Of a stretch of DNA of 64,000 bases, positions 52,229 to 63,420 are shown in pieces. The notes below the pieces were generated by a model that searched no databases, had not been told where the DNA came from, and saw nothing but the letters and a program-made list of their open reading frames with translations. This stretch comes from Malania oleifera. Taxonomy: Eukaryota; Streptophyta; Magnoliopsida; Santalales; Ximeniaceae. The position numbers were made by a program, and so were the translations under genes. The stretch covers positions 14,425,562 to 14,489,561 of the forward strand of contig NC_080418.1 in the NCBI RefSeq assembly GCF_029873635.1. Reading direction: 5' to 3'. Position 1 is the first letter of the stretch. Every line of letters starts with the position of its first letter.

Positions 52229-55200
52229 TTACCGAAAAATATAAACATATTGTGCTCGCATTCATCTTTTTTTTTTTTTTTGCTTTGTTTTTTTTTTTAG
52301 CTTTGTGTGTATATAATCATACACGTCATATGTGTAACTTATGACTTAATTTCATTGTGTCCTTCTAAGGATCATCGTAATTGCAATATAATGTTGCTCA
52401 TTTAACCTTTTCAATCGAACAAATTTCTCTTAAAAGATTTCAACTTTGGCATCTCATAAGGGTCAAGAAGTAAAGCAATGCAATTAAGGCAAACATGTTC
52501 AGTTATGTGTAAGTAAATCCAACCCTAGATTTAAAATTAAGTACAGATTTAGAGGTCATCTTACTTATGAGTTGCCATTAATTTATTGCATTAAAAATTA
52601 TTTAAAATTCAAGAAACATTAAAAAAAAAATGAAGGACTTCACTTTCATTTTTGGCTATGGAAAAAAGTGCACGTTAAAGAATATAAAAAAATTATTAAA
52701 TCATGAATGAATATTTTATACAACCTTGGATTTTTTAAAAGGTAATCATTCTTGAATAAATTAATGCTTTTCATATAGTTTTTAATATAAAGATAAAATA
52801 AAATACATGAATAATTATTATTTTTTCTTTTCCTTTTTATCTCAATTAAATTCTTGATCACCCAAAAACTAAGCTTGGTGAGGTGCAAGGGCGTTTCTCA
52901 ATCGAAAAAGGAGACTGAAAATTAAACCTTCCATAATCTTTAGCTAGTTGTGATTCGAAGTGAATATCTATGTGCTTGTTTTAAAAATCTATATTCTTGG
53001 TAATTTTTATGAGAGAATAAAAAATGCAATCTAATTAACAACTAATTACTTAAATAATTGAGATTGATGTTCCTATAGTATAGCTTAAAAAAGATAAACT
53101 ACCATGACGATGAAAATCTAGGTCAAGTAACAAGACGGTGTGATGGATTGAAAAGGGAAATGCTTAGGGACTATATAGTGTCATTAATTTATGCCTTTTT
53201 TTGTATTTTTATTTCCTGAAGAAATATACAATGACAACACGTTCATTTATGCGGGTAGTTTTTTTATTTTTACTGTCAATTTTTTGTTGATTTCGAGAAA
53301 ATTGAAAATTAAAATTTATAATTTTCATTTATTTTGACAACTTATTGTTCTTAGATTAATATCCAATTTTTTTTTAAAAATAATTAAGTCACTTAAAAAT
53401 TATTTTTACTATTTATCAATTTTTATGTACTGTAAAATTATTGGTGTATCATTAAAAAGTGATTTTTGAAATATAATAATTTATTTAAATATTTATAATG
53501 ATTTTATTTTATTTTTAATTTGCATTTTTTTATATTTTTATTATTTTAATCATATTTTAGTTTGTAATTCTATTCAAAGACATAAATGAGCATGGCTCAA
53601 TCAAAATTTTAATTTATTTTACTTTTAAAAATATTAAACAAAAAGGTTTACTAGTTTTCAGCTTTTCGTTTTAATTCTTGTATGCCTTTTATTTTCATAT
53701 TTTTTTTATAACAATACCAAACCATCCCTTTGCTTTAGTCCTATAACAAATAATAATCATGATGTTGATACTGATGTCAAAAAAATTTACTTCCTGATGT
53801 AACTTAAGATGAAATTCATAACTTTACTATATAAATGAATAAAAACGAAATATTGTCAAATCTTCTATTTGATTATAAGAGTTCTTACATGAAATAATTT
53901 TTGACCCATTATTTTTTAAAAGGATGACTAATCTTATGTAGTTGTAACGATCGGTCAAGAACTCACTTTAATAATTAGATCTATTAGTAATACTTATAAT
54001 ATATTAACTTTTGATTATATTTAGAAGCATGGATTTTATGCTAGCTTTAGACCCAGACAAAATTTAGAATAATTTTATATTATATTTTATTCAAATTCTC
54101 ATAAAATTAAATCTAAATTTCAAATTATAAGCTTTTTGGGTACAAGCTTAAATAATAAAAATACGGAGGAGAAAAATAAATTATAGGCAAGATAAAAACT
54201 AAGAATGTGAATGACAAATTTTGCACATGGCTGAAAGTGATTCACAAAAATAGGGTCCATACTAGAAATACCTGAAAGATTTGAGGCTAAAGTGCAAAAC
54301 ACTGAAAAAAATGCGCCCACATTTTAATTGAACCGCATTCCCATAATGGTGAAATCCAAGCAATCGATCCAGTGGGATCTCACCTGCTTTGCGCTCGAGA
54401 AATTCAATTTCTCAATTCTCACCCGATGTGAAAAAAACGTGAGACGATAAGTAGACGAGATTTTATTTATTCATTCATTCATTATTTTATCTTGTTTATA
54501 CGGTTACAGATACATAATATTAGTTAATTAAAAGGGTCAAGGATATTAGAAAAGTCAAAGAACTTACCAAATCTGAACTCGGGTCATAAAAACTTACCAA
54601 ATCCGAAAGATACTCGGATCCTGAAAACTTACCAAATCTCAACTCCTCAGGAATCCTAAGCCAGCCAGCCAGCCAGCCTCACTATGTTGCGTGATACACA
54701 CTCCACCAACCACCTCAGATTTTCAGAATACTATTTTTTTTTTAAAAAAAAAAAAAATTAGCCCTGCATTAGAATTCACGTTAAGGGTAATGATACAATG
54801 TGAATGTGGCGCACCTTAATAATGTATGTGTGTGCAAATGATGAATACCATTTGGTGGGACCCACTCAATGGATCCAATATTTATAATTCTGAATCACGG
54901 CTATGATTCAATTTAATTGCTCAAATCTTTAATCTAATGATTTGTTAATGATCCACCACTATTGACTAATTAATGCAACACCCACCTTAATCTTACATTG
55001 AGTTGATGCTTCAATGTTTGACCAAGTTTAGTGGATTTGGTTTAATAAATACAAGTAAAGTTTTTTTTTTTTTTTATTTTTTTTTTTTTGGTGTCGTATA
55101 GATTTTTAAGAAAAACTAAATATAATGACATATAAAATTAAAATTTTATTTATGAATTTAGTGTTTTTTTTTTTTACTTTTCTCGATAGCCAAATATAAA

Positions 55201-55924
55201 AATGTGGATTCTTGATATTTTTCATTCCTTTCTTTTCTTTTCTTTTCTTTTCTTTTCTTTTTTTCAATATTTTCTGAGTTTGAAACAAAACCTTACGTAA
55301 CGTATCAAATGTAAAATTAAATATCCACCCCTCATTATCATCAATTTCAAAACTATTTTGAAATGTAAATTTTTTATTTTAAAAGAAAATAAATAACAAT
55401 TTGCAATTGATATCAACTATTAACTAGAGAAAGCTAGTAACTTTTATTCAATATTTTTCCTTTTATTATTCTTAAAATGCTATCCGTCTGCTGACAACTA
55501 GAAATGGAGAAAATGAATAGATTAGATTAGTAAATAATTGTACCCATATGAACAACACTAAATGTCTGCAATACATTATGATTTAGGTCAAATAATTCAT
55601 GATGGATTATGCAGATTATTAAATAAGAAAATGACAACCCATATCTAACTCAGTTAAGTAACAGATTAATGGTGGTTCAAATCAGATAATCAATGGTGGA
55701 TGACAGATAATCTGTCATTCCCATCTATAGTATAATTCTTTTTATCATAATATAGTAACTAAAGTTATTTTTTAAACTATAATTTGGTATATTATTAAAC
55801 ATTTAATAACTAATCAAAAAATTATAATTTTATTTTTATTTTTTAGATCATGAATTTTGGGTTTTAATTTAAATCATGAGAATTGAATATTTGGAGTTGA
55901 GTTTGAATGTGTCATCGAGTAGAT
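52229..55924 (+). other. AT-rich intergenic region
   Basis: No gene or RNA recognised. It has a dispersed AT-rich repeat copy at about 52765-52870 and a TTTCT microsatellite at 55226-55262. Homopolymer A and T runs lie at 54729-54757 and 55061-55090. Confidence 0.5.
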
Positions 55925-56201
55925 CTGGAGACACATATAGTAGTTAGCCCATTATTCACAGCCATCATGCAATGTATGCAGTTATTGATAGATAGAAGAA
56001 TCATTGTATACACTTTCGTGTACTATCTAAAGCCTTACCTATGTTTGGTAAGGATCATATTCATTCTGGTATTGTAATAGGTAAACTTGAAGGGGAAATA
56101 GATATCACTTCGGGTTTTGTTGATTTACTATGTGACGGTTTTATTGAAAAAGACCGAAGTTGCAATATTTATTTCACTCAATATTGGGTTTCGTTGTTAG
56201 G

Positions 56202-56399
56202 AAAAAATTAGGTCCTCCGGGAGGACGAACATGGTCCTCCCATCACACCCTACCATCCAATCAAAACATTCTAAATAATATATTGTACATGGTAGGATCC
56301 ATATACAATATGATGGAACCCATGATATGAAGTGTTTTCATTGGATGAAAAAGTTTGATGGGAGGATTATGCTTGTCCTCTCAGAGGACCAAATTTTTT
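56202..56399 (+). mobile_element. MITE copy 1 inside rbcL
   Basis: 198 bp with inverted ends AAAAAATTAGGTCCTCCGGG and AAAAAATTTGGTCCTCTGAG. Both ends also contain an internal hairpin (GGTCCTCCGGGAGGAC). The rbcL words GTTGTTAGG (left) and TTTGTCAGG (right) are an imperfect duplication of one rbcL site, so the element inserted after the transfer. Length and a duplication near 9 bp fit a Mutator-type MITE, but the superfamily is an inference. Confidence 0.8.
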
Positions 56400-56525
56400 C
56401 TCCTTTTTGTCAGGTGTTTTACTTGTAGCTTCGGGTAAAAAACTTAGGTCCTCCCTGTAACGACTCGAATTTTTAAATGAAATTTAAATAATAAAGAGAG
56501 AGGGAAATAGAAACAGAAACAGAAG

Positions 56526-56752
56526 GAGTTCGTTGACGACAATGCATTTGGGGAATAAAATAATTTTTAAGAGATTGCCTGAATGCGTCGACGAACACAG
56601 GGTTTCATCGACAAAGGCTTAAAGGATTTCGTCGACGAAGAAATACCGAGAGGGGGGTTTTGGAACTGACTGAATTTCGTCGACGAGGAGTGGATTTTGT
56701 TGACGAAATTTTTGAAGGACTTGTCGACGAAGGTCGGGCTCGTCGACGAATT
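56526..56752 (+). promoter_or_regulatory. Palindrome array upstream of LTR TATA box
   Basis: Eight TTCGTCGACGAA-like words near 56528, 56585, 56606, 56628, 56675, 56696, 56719 and 56738. Confidence 0.6.
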
Positions 56753-57510
56753 TTATTGTATATATATATATGAAAAATCAGATTTTTATTCATTTGAAGC
56801 TTCCTCTCCACTCACTCTCTCTCCTCTTCGGCTCTCTCACTCTCTCTCTTCGATTTTGGACTATATTTGCGCTGGATCGAAGATTTGAGGCTACCACGAC
56901 GCTCCTAGCGAAGTTCTCCACAAGTTTGTCGGAGCAGATCGTTGGGGAAATGAAGTTGAAACAGAGTTGAGGTAAGACTTTTTAAGACAAATTAGACTTT
57001 GTGGTAGTTATAGAAATCGATGTACGCATGAAAATACTGATGTTTAATACTGAAAATTTTGAGTTTCAGGGTATTGAGTAGGAAATCTTACGGGGATCAG
57101 GCTAGGAAATTTTAGAGGTTTTCTCAGTCACCAGGTAAGGGAATAAACTAAAGCAGTAATTTTTCTATGTGAATTATTATTAAATTGTGAGTAAATCTAT
57201 TTTCAGAAAAGCGTATGTTATATTGTTTATTATGAATGAAATGTATGATTGGGAAAATACTGCTATGATGATTAAAATGTATATGTATGTATGAGATGTC
57301 AGAAAATCATTATTTTAGAATATGAAGTATGACTTTTAACAGAGCATGTGTGGCATGAATATTATTTTACGTGAAATGGAGTATGATATGAATGCTTTTA
57401 CGAGTAAAACATATTTTCAGGTATTTTGGAAAGATGGGTTATGTTATATTGAGTTGACGAATATATGATAAACGGGTTATTTTCAAAATGTAAATACCTG
57501 AAACGTATCT

Positions 57511-57655
57511 GGCTCGAGGCCATATTTATGTTATTGGCACGAGGCCGTATCTACGATTTTGGCGCGAGGCCATATATTTATGTTATCGTCATAAGGCCGT
57601 ATTTACGATATTTGGCGCGAGGCCATATATTTATGTTATCGGCACGAGGCCGTGA
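57511..57655 (+). repeat. Minisatellite with GGCACGAGGCCGTA words
   Basis: Six alternating units of 25-32 bp, (G)GC-CGAGGCC(A/G)TAT with TATTTATGTTA or CTACGATTT spacers. It corresponds to 10783-10972. Confidence 0.8.
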
Positions 57656-58676
57656 TGATGTATGTATGTTCACGTATTATATGTTATTACAACCAGGATG
57701 TTAGTTTAGTTCAGTTCAGGGCTCGGTATCGTAGCTATATGTGTAGATCAGATATCTACTTCAGATTAGTGCTAACCGTCTCACGAGAGGATGGGAGATG
57801 GATAGTCGATGTGACTTTCAGTAGAGTGTGGATGTCCACCTGGCAGTCCGGACCAAGGTGTGGCGGCTCATTGTACTTACAGACATATTTGATTCGGCAG
57901 TGGTCGGCCAGCCATTGTCGGGTCCCACCTTCGAGCTGCACAACCTGTCATGGGGGGTAATACATGACATTAGCTAGCTATTCATTTTGGGTATATTTTC
58001 AGTACTACAGTTACAACAGATGTTTTTATGTATGTTATTACAGTGATAACAAATGCTTATGTATGTTATGATTTATTAATAAATATGAAAGTACATGATT
58101 ATCCAGTATGATATTATAATTATTTCTAAAGTTATGAAATGTACTATATTTGTATAAGCACTTTAAATGTTCATGTTGTCACACAACTGTATTTAGTTTA
58201 TTTTCCCTTACTGAAAAGTGTCTCACCCCCAACATTAATATATTTTTCAAGAAACCCAGATAAATCGGCGGGTCAAGGCCGCCGTTGAGTGAGTGGAGCT
58301 TCCCTACTAGAAGGGTAAGCGTTGAGCTAGAACTAGGAGATTTTGTTGCATAGTCCTAGAGTTATTTTGACTTTTGGAGGTTGTACATATAAACAATATA
58401 TTGATGTTAATAGAAAGCTCTAGTATTATGTTTTATAATTGGATGTTTGAGATTTTTATGTTTACTGCTGCTAGGTTCTCCGCTGTGTTTGACAGGTGTC
58501 CCCATTACCCACGAGTTCGGGTTGACCATTTGATCTATTATGTGACATTTTATATTAAGAAATTGAGGGACGTTACACTCCCACTACACCCTACCATATA
58601 ATAAAAACATTCCAAATAATAGATCTCACATGGTAGGAACGACATATAATCTTATGGGATCCAATATGTGACGACC

Positions 58677-60340
58677 CAAAAATTCCACTACTTTGATACC
58701 AATAAATATATAGCGGAAAATCTCCATAACTATTACTAGAATACTACAAAACATCCTTTATCACAATAAAAATCACAATATCGCAATGAAGTTCTGAACT
58801 CATAAAAAACATAAATAAAATAATAACAATTCTAACCAAGGGACCTTCTACCCCACCAACGCTAATGCTTCCACTACGCTACTCTGACTTCGGCTAATCT
58901 ACTCATGGCATCTAAAAAATGTTATATAATCATGGGGTGAGACATCTCTCAGTAAGAAGGAATAAATTATTATCAGTGTGTGGCAATATGAGTTTTAGTG
59001 TTCCAAATATATACATCCATTATTCAATTAAATTTAACTGACAAAACATGTAACTTGAACTCACACCTATATATATAACACATATTTCCTTTTTAAAACA
59101 CGTCGTATCGAACACATAATTCTCTGCAATAATTAAATCATCATACATATACATATACATAAGGAATTTTCCTCTGAATGGACGTCCATACATCATCATG
59201 TAATAACCCCACATGATCAAGTTGTGCGACTCAAAGGCGGGACTTAGCCATGGCTAGCCTACGACCAGGCTAAGTCAAATTGTACGCGTCTGTAGTATGA
59301 TTGGTCTACCGCAGCTTGGTCTGGACCTAGGGGCGGTCAACTCTCCGCAGGCCCAATCGACTGCCAATACCAACACCCTCCCCGAGTAGTGTGGTTGCAC
59401 TGACTATCATTATCATAGCTACGATACTGTGCTCCAAACATCAATGAAACAGTCCATCAGGGCTTTGCTACCATATAGTATAATTTATATAATATAGCTG
59501 TATAAAATCTGACATGTTCTCAATTTATTTTGTATAAAATCATATCATAGCATATGAGGCACACAACCATATGTACATCATATTTCGGCACACATCCATA
59601 TATATCATATCTCTATAATTTTTATACAACTTTTCTAAAAATCAGTATATACTCATGCCACACAATTTGAGTATTAAATCATAGTTTAATAATTGTCTGG
59701 AAGAATATACATACATTTCACTAAAAATAAAATGAATCATCTTCCTTTAGGGTTTAATCAACTCATAATAATAATAATAATAATAATCCAAAATATAATT
59801 TCCATATATCCAAATACCCCAAAAAAATATAAATCAATTTCTAAAACCACATGTTATAATTTAATCGATTAAATTTTAGAAAATACTGACATAATTTATT
59901 CCCCTTACCTTATCCCAGAGTGGTGCCTACGATGCCCAAACCACAAAATCTCCTCAATTAAAACATTGGTGATTGAAATTGGAACCTACTGATATTTTCC
60001 GTTCTTCAATTGACACACTTTTGCTAAGAAAATTGAAGAGAGAGAAAGAGATGGACGGAGGAGAGAAAGACAGAGAGTGATCGGCGAGAGAGAGAGAGAG
60101 AGAGAGAGCACGTTAGGGGGGTCTTCTGTGAATTCAATTGAAATTGAATTCCTGAAGGATCTTCAGGATCCTTCAAGTAACCTTTATATATATTATTATA
60201 ATATTATATTATATTATATTAATATGTTATATTATACTATTTAATTAATAATAATTTAATTATTTAAATTTTAATCAATTAATTCATTAATATATATTTA
60301 GGATCACACTTACGCACATATTATTTTTGGGGTCATTACA
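58677..60340 (-). mobile_element. Gypsy solo LTR in MITE copy 2 (target duplication CAATA)
   Basis: 1664 bp, plus-strand ends TGTGACGACCC and GGGGTCATTACA, flanked by CAATA (58672-58676 and 60341-60345). The minus strand carries the shared block (as GGGGTGAGACATCTCTCAG, 58935-58953) and a CT leader (GA run 60087-60108). It lacks the TTCGTCGACGAA array, so it is a different family from its neighbour. Confidence 0.9.
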
Positions 60341-60653
60341 CAATATATATGGAGTGTTTTCATTGGATGGAAAATGCCTGATAGGAGGACCACGTTGGTC
60401 CTCCCGGAGGATGTAATTTTTTCTTTTAACTTCAGGGGATATTCACATTTGGAATATGTCTGCTTTGACCGAGATCTTTGGAGATGATTCTGTACTATAG
60501 TTCGGTAGAGGAACTTTAGGACGCCCTTGGGGAGATGCGTCGGGTGTCATAGTTAATCGAGTAGCTCTAGAAGCATGTGTACAAGTAATGAGGGATGGGA
60601 TCTTGCTCGTGAGGGTAATGAAATTATTAGGGAGACTAGCAAGTGTGAGGACC

Positions 60654-61133
60654 GAAGGAGTCTATAGGCGTGCTTGATACATATGGGTGAACACCATTTT
60701 GACCCAAAAGCTTAAGCCTATTAGGTTTTAGACCCAACCATATATATAAGCACCCATTATCCACTCAAATTTTTCAATGTGGAACAAAATCACAAGTGAA
60801 ATTCTCAACAATCTCTCCCTCACTTGTGAGTTCCAACTACTCCCCCTTGAATAGAAATCGTCTTCCTTATGGGAGTAAGCTCAATTCTCCAATAGTTGCT
60901 TAAGTGGGCCTTACTAGTGCACCTTACATGCCTCAAATTGCATTTCACTTGCTTCCGAACCAATCCTACCTCCCACGTATTAACCATATTCAGATCCATC
61001 CTAGACCTAGATGATCCTTATTAGCCTTTGTCACACACTTGGTCCTCCAACTGTTGTCAGGAGAATTAACTTCACATCTCGACTTTATGATGTCAGTCAC
61101 CCAGAGTTACGAACCGTTGACTTTGGTACCACT
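60654..61133 (-). mobile_element. Partial TRIM, same family as 43828-44490
   Basis: One LTR (60654-60810, TGTGAGGACC…TTCTCAACA) and the internal region up to the minus-strand primer site (AGTGGTACCAAAGTC) are present. Where the second LTR would begin, the 326-bp tandem pair begins instead. It abuts the rbcL fragment at AGCAAG, so it probably inserted into it. Fossil. Confidence 0.8.
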
Positions 61134-61780
61134 TATTAGGAAACCTAGACAAAAACAGAGATAAAAGCACACACAAAAGAACATTGAGATATACATGGTT
61201 CGGCTAAATTTAGCCTATGTCCATGGGAGAGATAGCTAGTATTTTCCGAAAAATACAGAGAAGGAGGAGGAGAGAAATTCTCACTCAAAAACTCTCTCAA
61301 CTCTCACAGATCTCTCTACCTTCCCATGTACTTCCCATAACTCTATTATAATATGATGTTCTTTTACATTCACAACACACACACACACACATACACCCTT
61401 ATTTATACACCAAGGAGTATTAACTACTCAAGAAAACTCCCACAATCACATTTGAATCTTGTTGGGAAATCTGGACAAAAATAGAGATAAAAACACACAC
61501 AAAAGAACACTGAGATATACGTGGTTTGGCTAAATTCAGCCTACGTCCACGGGAGAGATAGCTAGTATTTTCTGAAAAATACAAGGGAGAAGGAGGAAGA
61601 GATAAATTCTCACTCAAAAACTCTCTTAACTCTTATAGCTCTCTCTGCCTTCCCACTTACTTCCCACAACTCTGCTATAATCTGATGTTCTTTTACATTC
61701 ACAACACACACACACACCTATTTATACACCAAGAAGTATTAACTACTCAAGAAAATTCCCTCAATCACATTTGAATAATT
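61134..61780 (+). repeat. Two tandem copies of a 326-bp unit
   Basis: Copies begin at 61134 (TATTAGGAAACCTAGAC) and 61460 (TGTTGGGAAATCTGGAC) and stay alike throughout. Shared parts are ATACGTGGTTTGGCTAAATT-, CCACGGGAGAGATAGCTAG, a (CA)n run and TTTATACACCAAG-AGTATTAAC. The wording resembles LTRs of small plant elements in reverse, perhaps two LTRs left side by side. A 23-bp ending (TTCC-CAATCACATTTGAATAA) is itself doubled at 61760-61800. Confidence 0.75.
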
Positions 61781-62566
61781 CCACAATCACATTTGAATAA
61801 TGCCTATTGGTTTTCAAGCTGGTACCAGTCAGGGTCCGTGGAGGAAAAATAGCAACAATGCGAGCCAGTGATAGGAAATGGGGCACCAAGTTCCTTAGGG
61901 AAATCCATCACGCCCTCCTTGTCCCAGGTGTTATCAGAAGCATTGGGGTGAATGCCGGGTTAAAATAATTGTTTGTTGCCGATGTGGTAGACCTGGCTAT
62001 ATAACAAGAGACTGTTGTGCACTGCCTAGTGATGCACCCACACCTAATTAATTTCGAGGACACAATCAGGCACCTTGAGGTGGCTACTAGAGGAACACCG
62101 CCCAGGTGCGGGTGTATTCGCTTACGCCAGGTGATGCGGAGGAAGGTTGTGATGTGGTGACAGGTACTATTTTAATACTGTCACATAAAGCTATTGTATT
62201 TTTTGATTCAAGGGCAACACATTCATTTATACCTCGGGAGTTTATCAAATCATGTGGAGTAGAAGCTCGGCTATTAGATGCCAATCTATTGGTGGCTACA
62301 CCGACAGGAACCGTAGTGGTATGTGTGAGAGAACTTAAAGATTATCCAATTAGTATTTAGGGAAGGACACTGCCTGCTAATTTGGTGGTCCTTGACATGC
62401 ATGGATTTGAGGTCATTTTGGGGATGGACTAGCTAGCTTCCAGTTATGCTAGTATATGCCGTTGGTTGAGTTCGCATATAATAATAGCTATCAGGACAGC
62501 ATCAAGATGACACCTTATGAGACATTGTATGGTAGGAGGTGTCGTTCTCCACTATACTGAGAGGAA

Positions 62567-63103
62567 ATGGGCGAGAGGCGAGTTTTGGGACAAGAATTAG
62601 TGCAGAAGGCATACGATAAAGTCCGAGTAATTAAAGACAAGATTAGTGCAGCTCAAGGTCGGCAGAAAAGCTATGCAGATACTCGCCACTGGAAGTTAGA
62701 GTATGATGTGAGAGATCAGGTGTTTTTGAAAGTGGCATCACTGAGAGGAATTGTGAGGTTTGAGAGGAAGGGTAAGCTGAGCCTTAAGTTTATTGGTTTA
62801 TTCGAGATGCTTGAGAGAGTGGGTTCAATTGCCTACAGGCTAGGGTCACCACTAGCACTATCTAGGATACACAAAATATTTCATGTTTCCATGTTGAGGA
62901 AATACATCTTAGATCCTTCCCATGTGATCAGTTACAAGGAAATAGAGCTCAGAGATACACTAGCATATGAGGAAACACCAGTACAAATTCTAGACAAAAA
63001 AGAACAAGAGTTACGTACTAAAAGAATTCCATTAGTAAAAATCCTGTGGAGGAATCACGCAGTGGAGGATGCCTCATGGGAGCTAGAGGAGGAGATACGA
63101 TAG
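62567..63103 (+). pseudogene. Integrase C-terminal and chromodomain-like region of relic D
   Basis: Reads MGERRVLGQELVQKAYDKVR-, then 'SYADTRHWKLEYDVRDQVFL', 'GSPLALSRIHKIFHVSMLRK' and the chromodomain-like end 'VKILWRNHAVEDASWELEEE'. It matches 14350-14836 and 21460-21880 of the other Tekay-like elements and is the longest unbroken of the three. This is a remnant of a larger integrase. Confidence 0.7.
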
Positions 63104-63407
63104 AAATACCCACAACTATTTGGTGGGGATCAGTAGTAGTCAGGGGTGATAATTCAGAGAAAATCAGTATTATTTATTTTAGTACAGAGTAATTAAAGTA
63201 TGAATGTATATTAGATTATAGGATAGATAGTGTTTTTGGTTATGGGAAAATTTTCTTTTTATGTATATATTTGTAATCTCCCAGAACCCTAGATGTAACC
63301 ATGGTATTCCTCTACCATAAGTGAGGGTATGCAATAAAATAAGTAGCCAATTTTCCTCAGAGGACAGTGTACAACACAGATAGCAAGTTTCAAGGACAAA
63401 ATTTTAT

Positions 63408-63419
63408 AAGGAGGGGAGA
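63408..63419 (+). other. Polypurine tract of relic D
   Basis: AAGGAGGGGAGA immediately before the TGTAAAGACTTG start of the LTR. Confidence 0.8.
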
Positions 63420-63420
63420 A

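Larger units (their letters stand above)
56456..58577 (+). mobile_element. Gypsy solo LTR in MITE copy 2 (target duplication CTCCC)
   Basis: 2122 bp, TGTAACGACTCG to GGACGTTACA, flanked by CTCCC (56451-56455 and 58578-58582). Same family as 9895-12136. The U3 has eight palindromes (56526-56752), then a TATATATA run (56759) and a CT-rich leader (56810-56850). The CTGAAAAGTGTCTCACCC block is at 58211. Confidence 0.92.
56437..60422 (+). mobile_element. MITE copy 2 inside rbcL, carrying two solo LTRs
   Basis: About 190 bp of the same MITE family in three pieces: 56437-56455, 58583-58676 and 60346-60422. Shared inside words are ACACCCTACCAT-, AAAACATTC-AAATAAT- and GGAGTGTTTTCATTGGATG. The rbcL words GCTTCGGGT and ACTTCAGGG flank it, again a duplicated rbcL site. 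It was hit by two gypsy LTRs, each with its own 5-bp duplication. Confidence 0.8.
55925..60653 (+). pseudogene. rbcL: Nuclear copy of plastid rbcL fragment, split by MITEs
   Basis: Three pieces (about 55925-56201, 56400-56436, 60423-60653) together read as residues about 300 to 450 of the Rubisco large subunit (usual length about 475). Recognisable words are 'MQLLIDR'-neighbourhood AVIDR-KNH, 'DHIHSG-V-GKLEGE' (loop 6, with the Lys-334 codon), 'GFVDLL', 'FIEKDRS', 'GVL-VASGG', 'ALTEIFGDDSVL', 'GTLG-PWG' and '[10 protein letters not shown]'. It has lost both ends and carries frame changes, stops and a short gap near its start, so it cannot make Rubisco. It is plastid DNA moved to the nucleus, directly or via the mitochondrion. 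Similarity may begin weakly as early as 55875. Confidence 0.92.

Noticed and set aside
47851-52233. Target duplication around the old gypsy solo LTR
   Set aside because: GATGT and TTACC do not match; the ends are set by LTR wording only.
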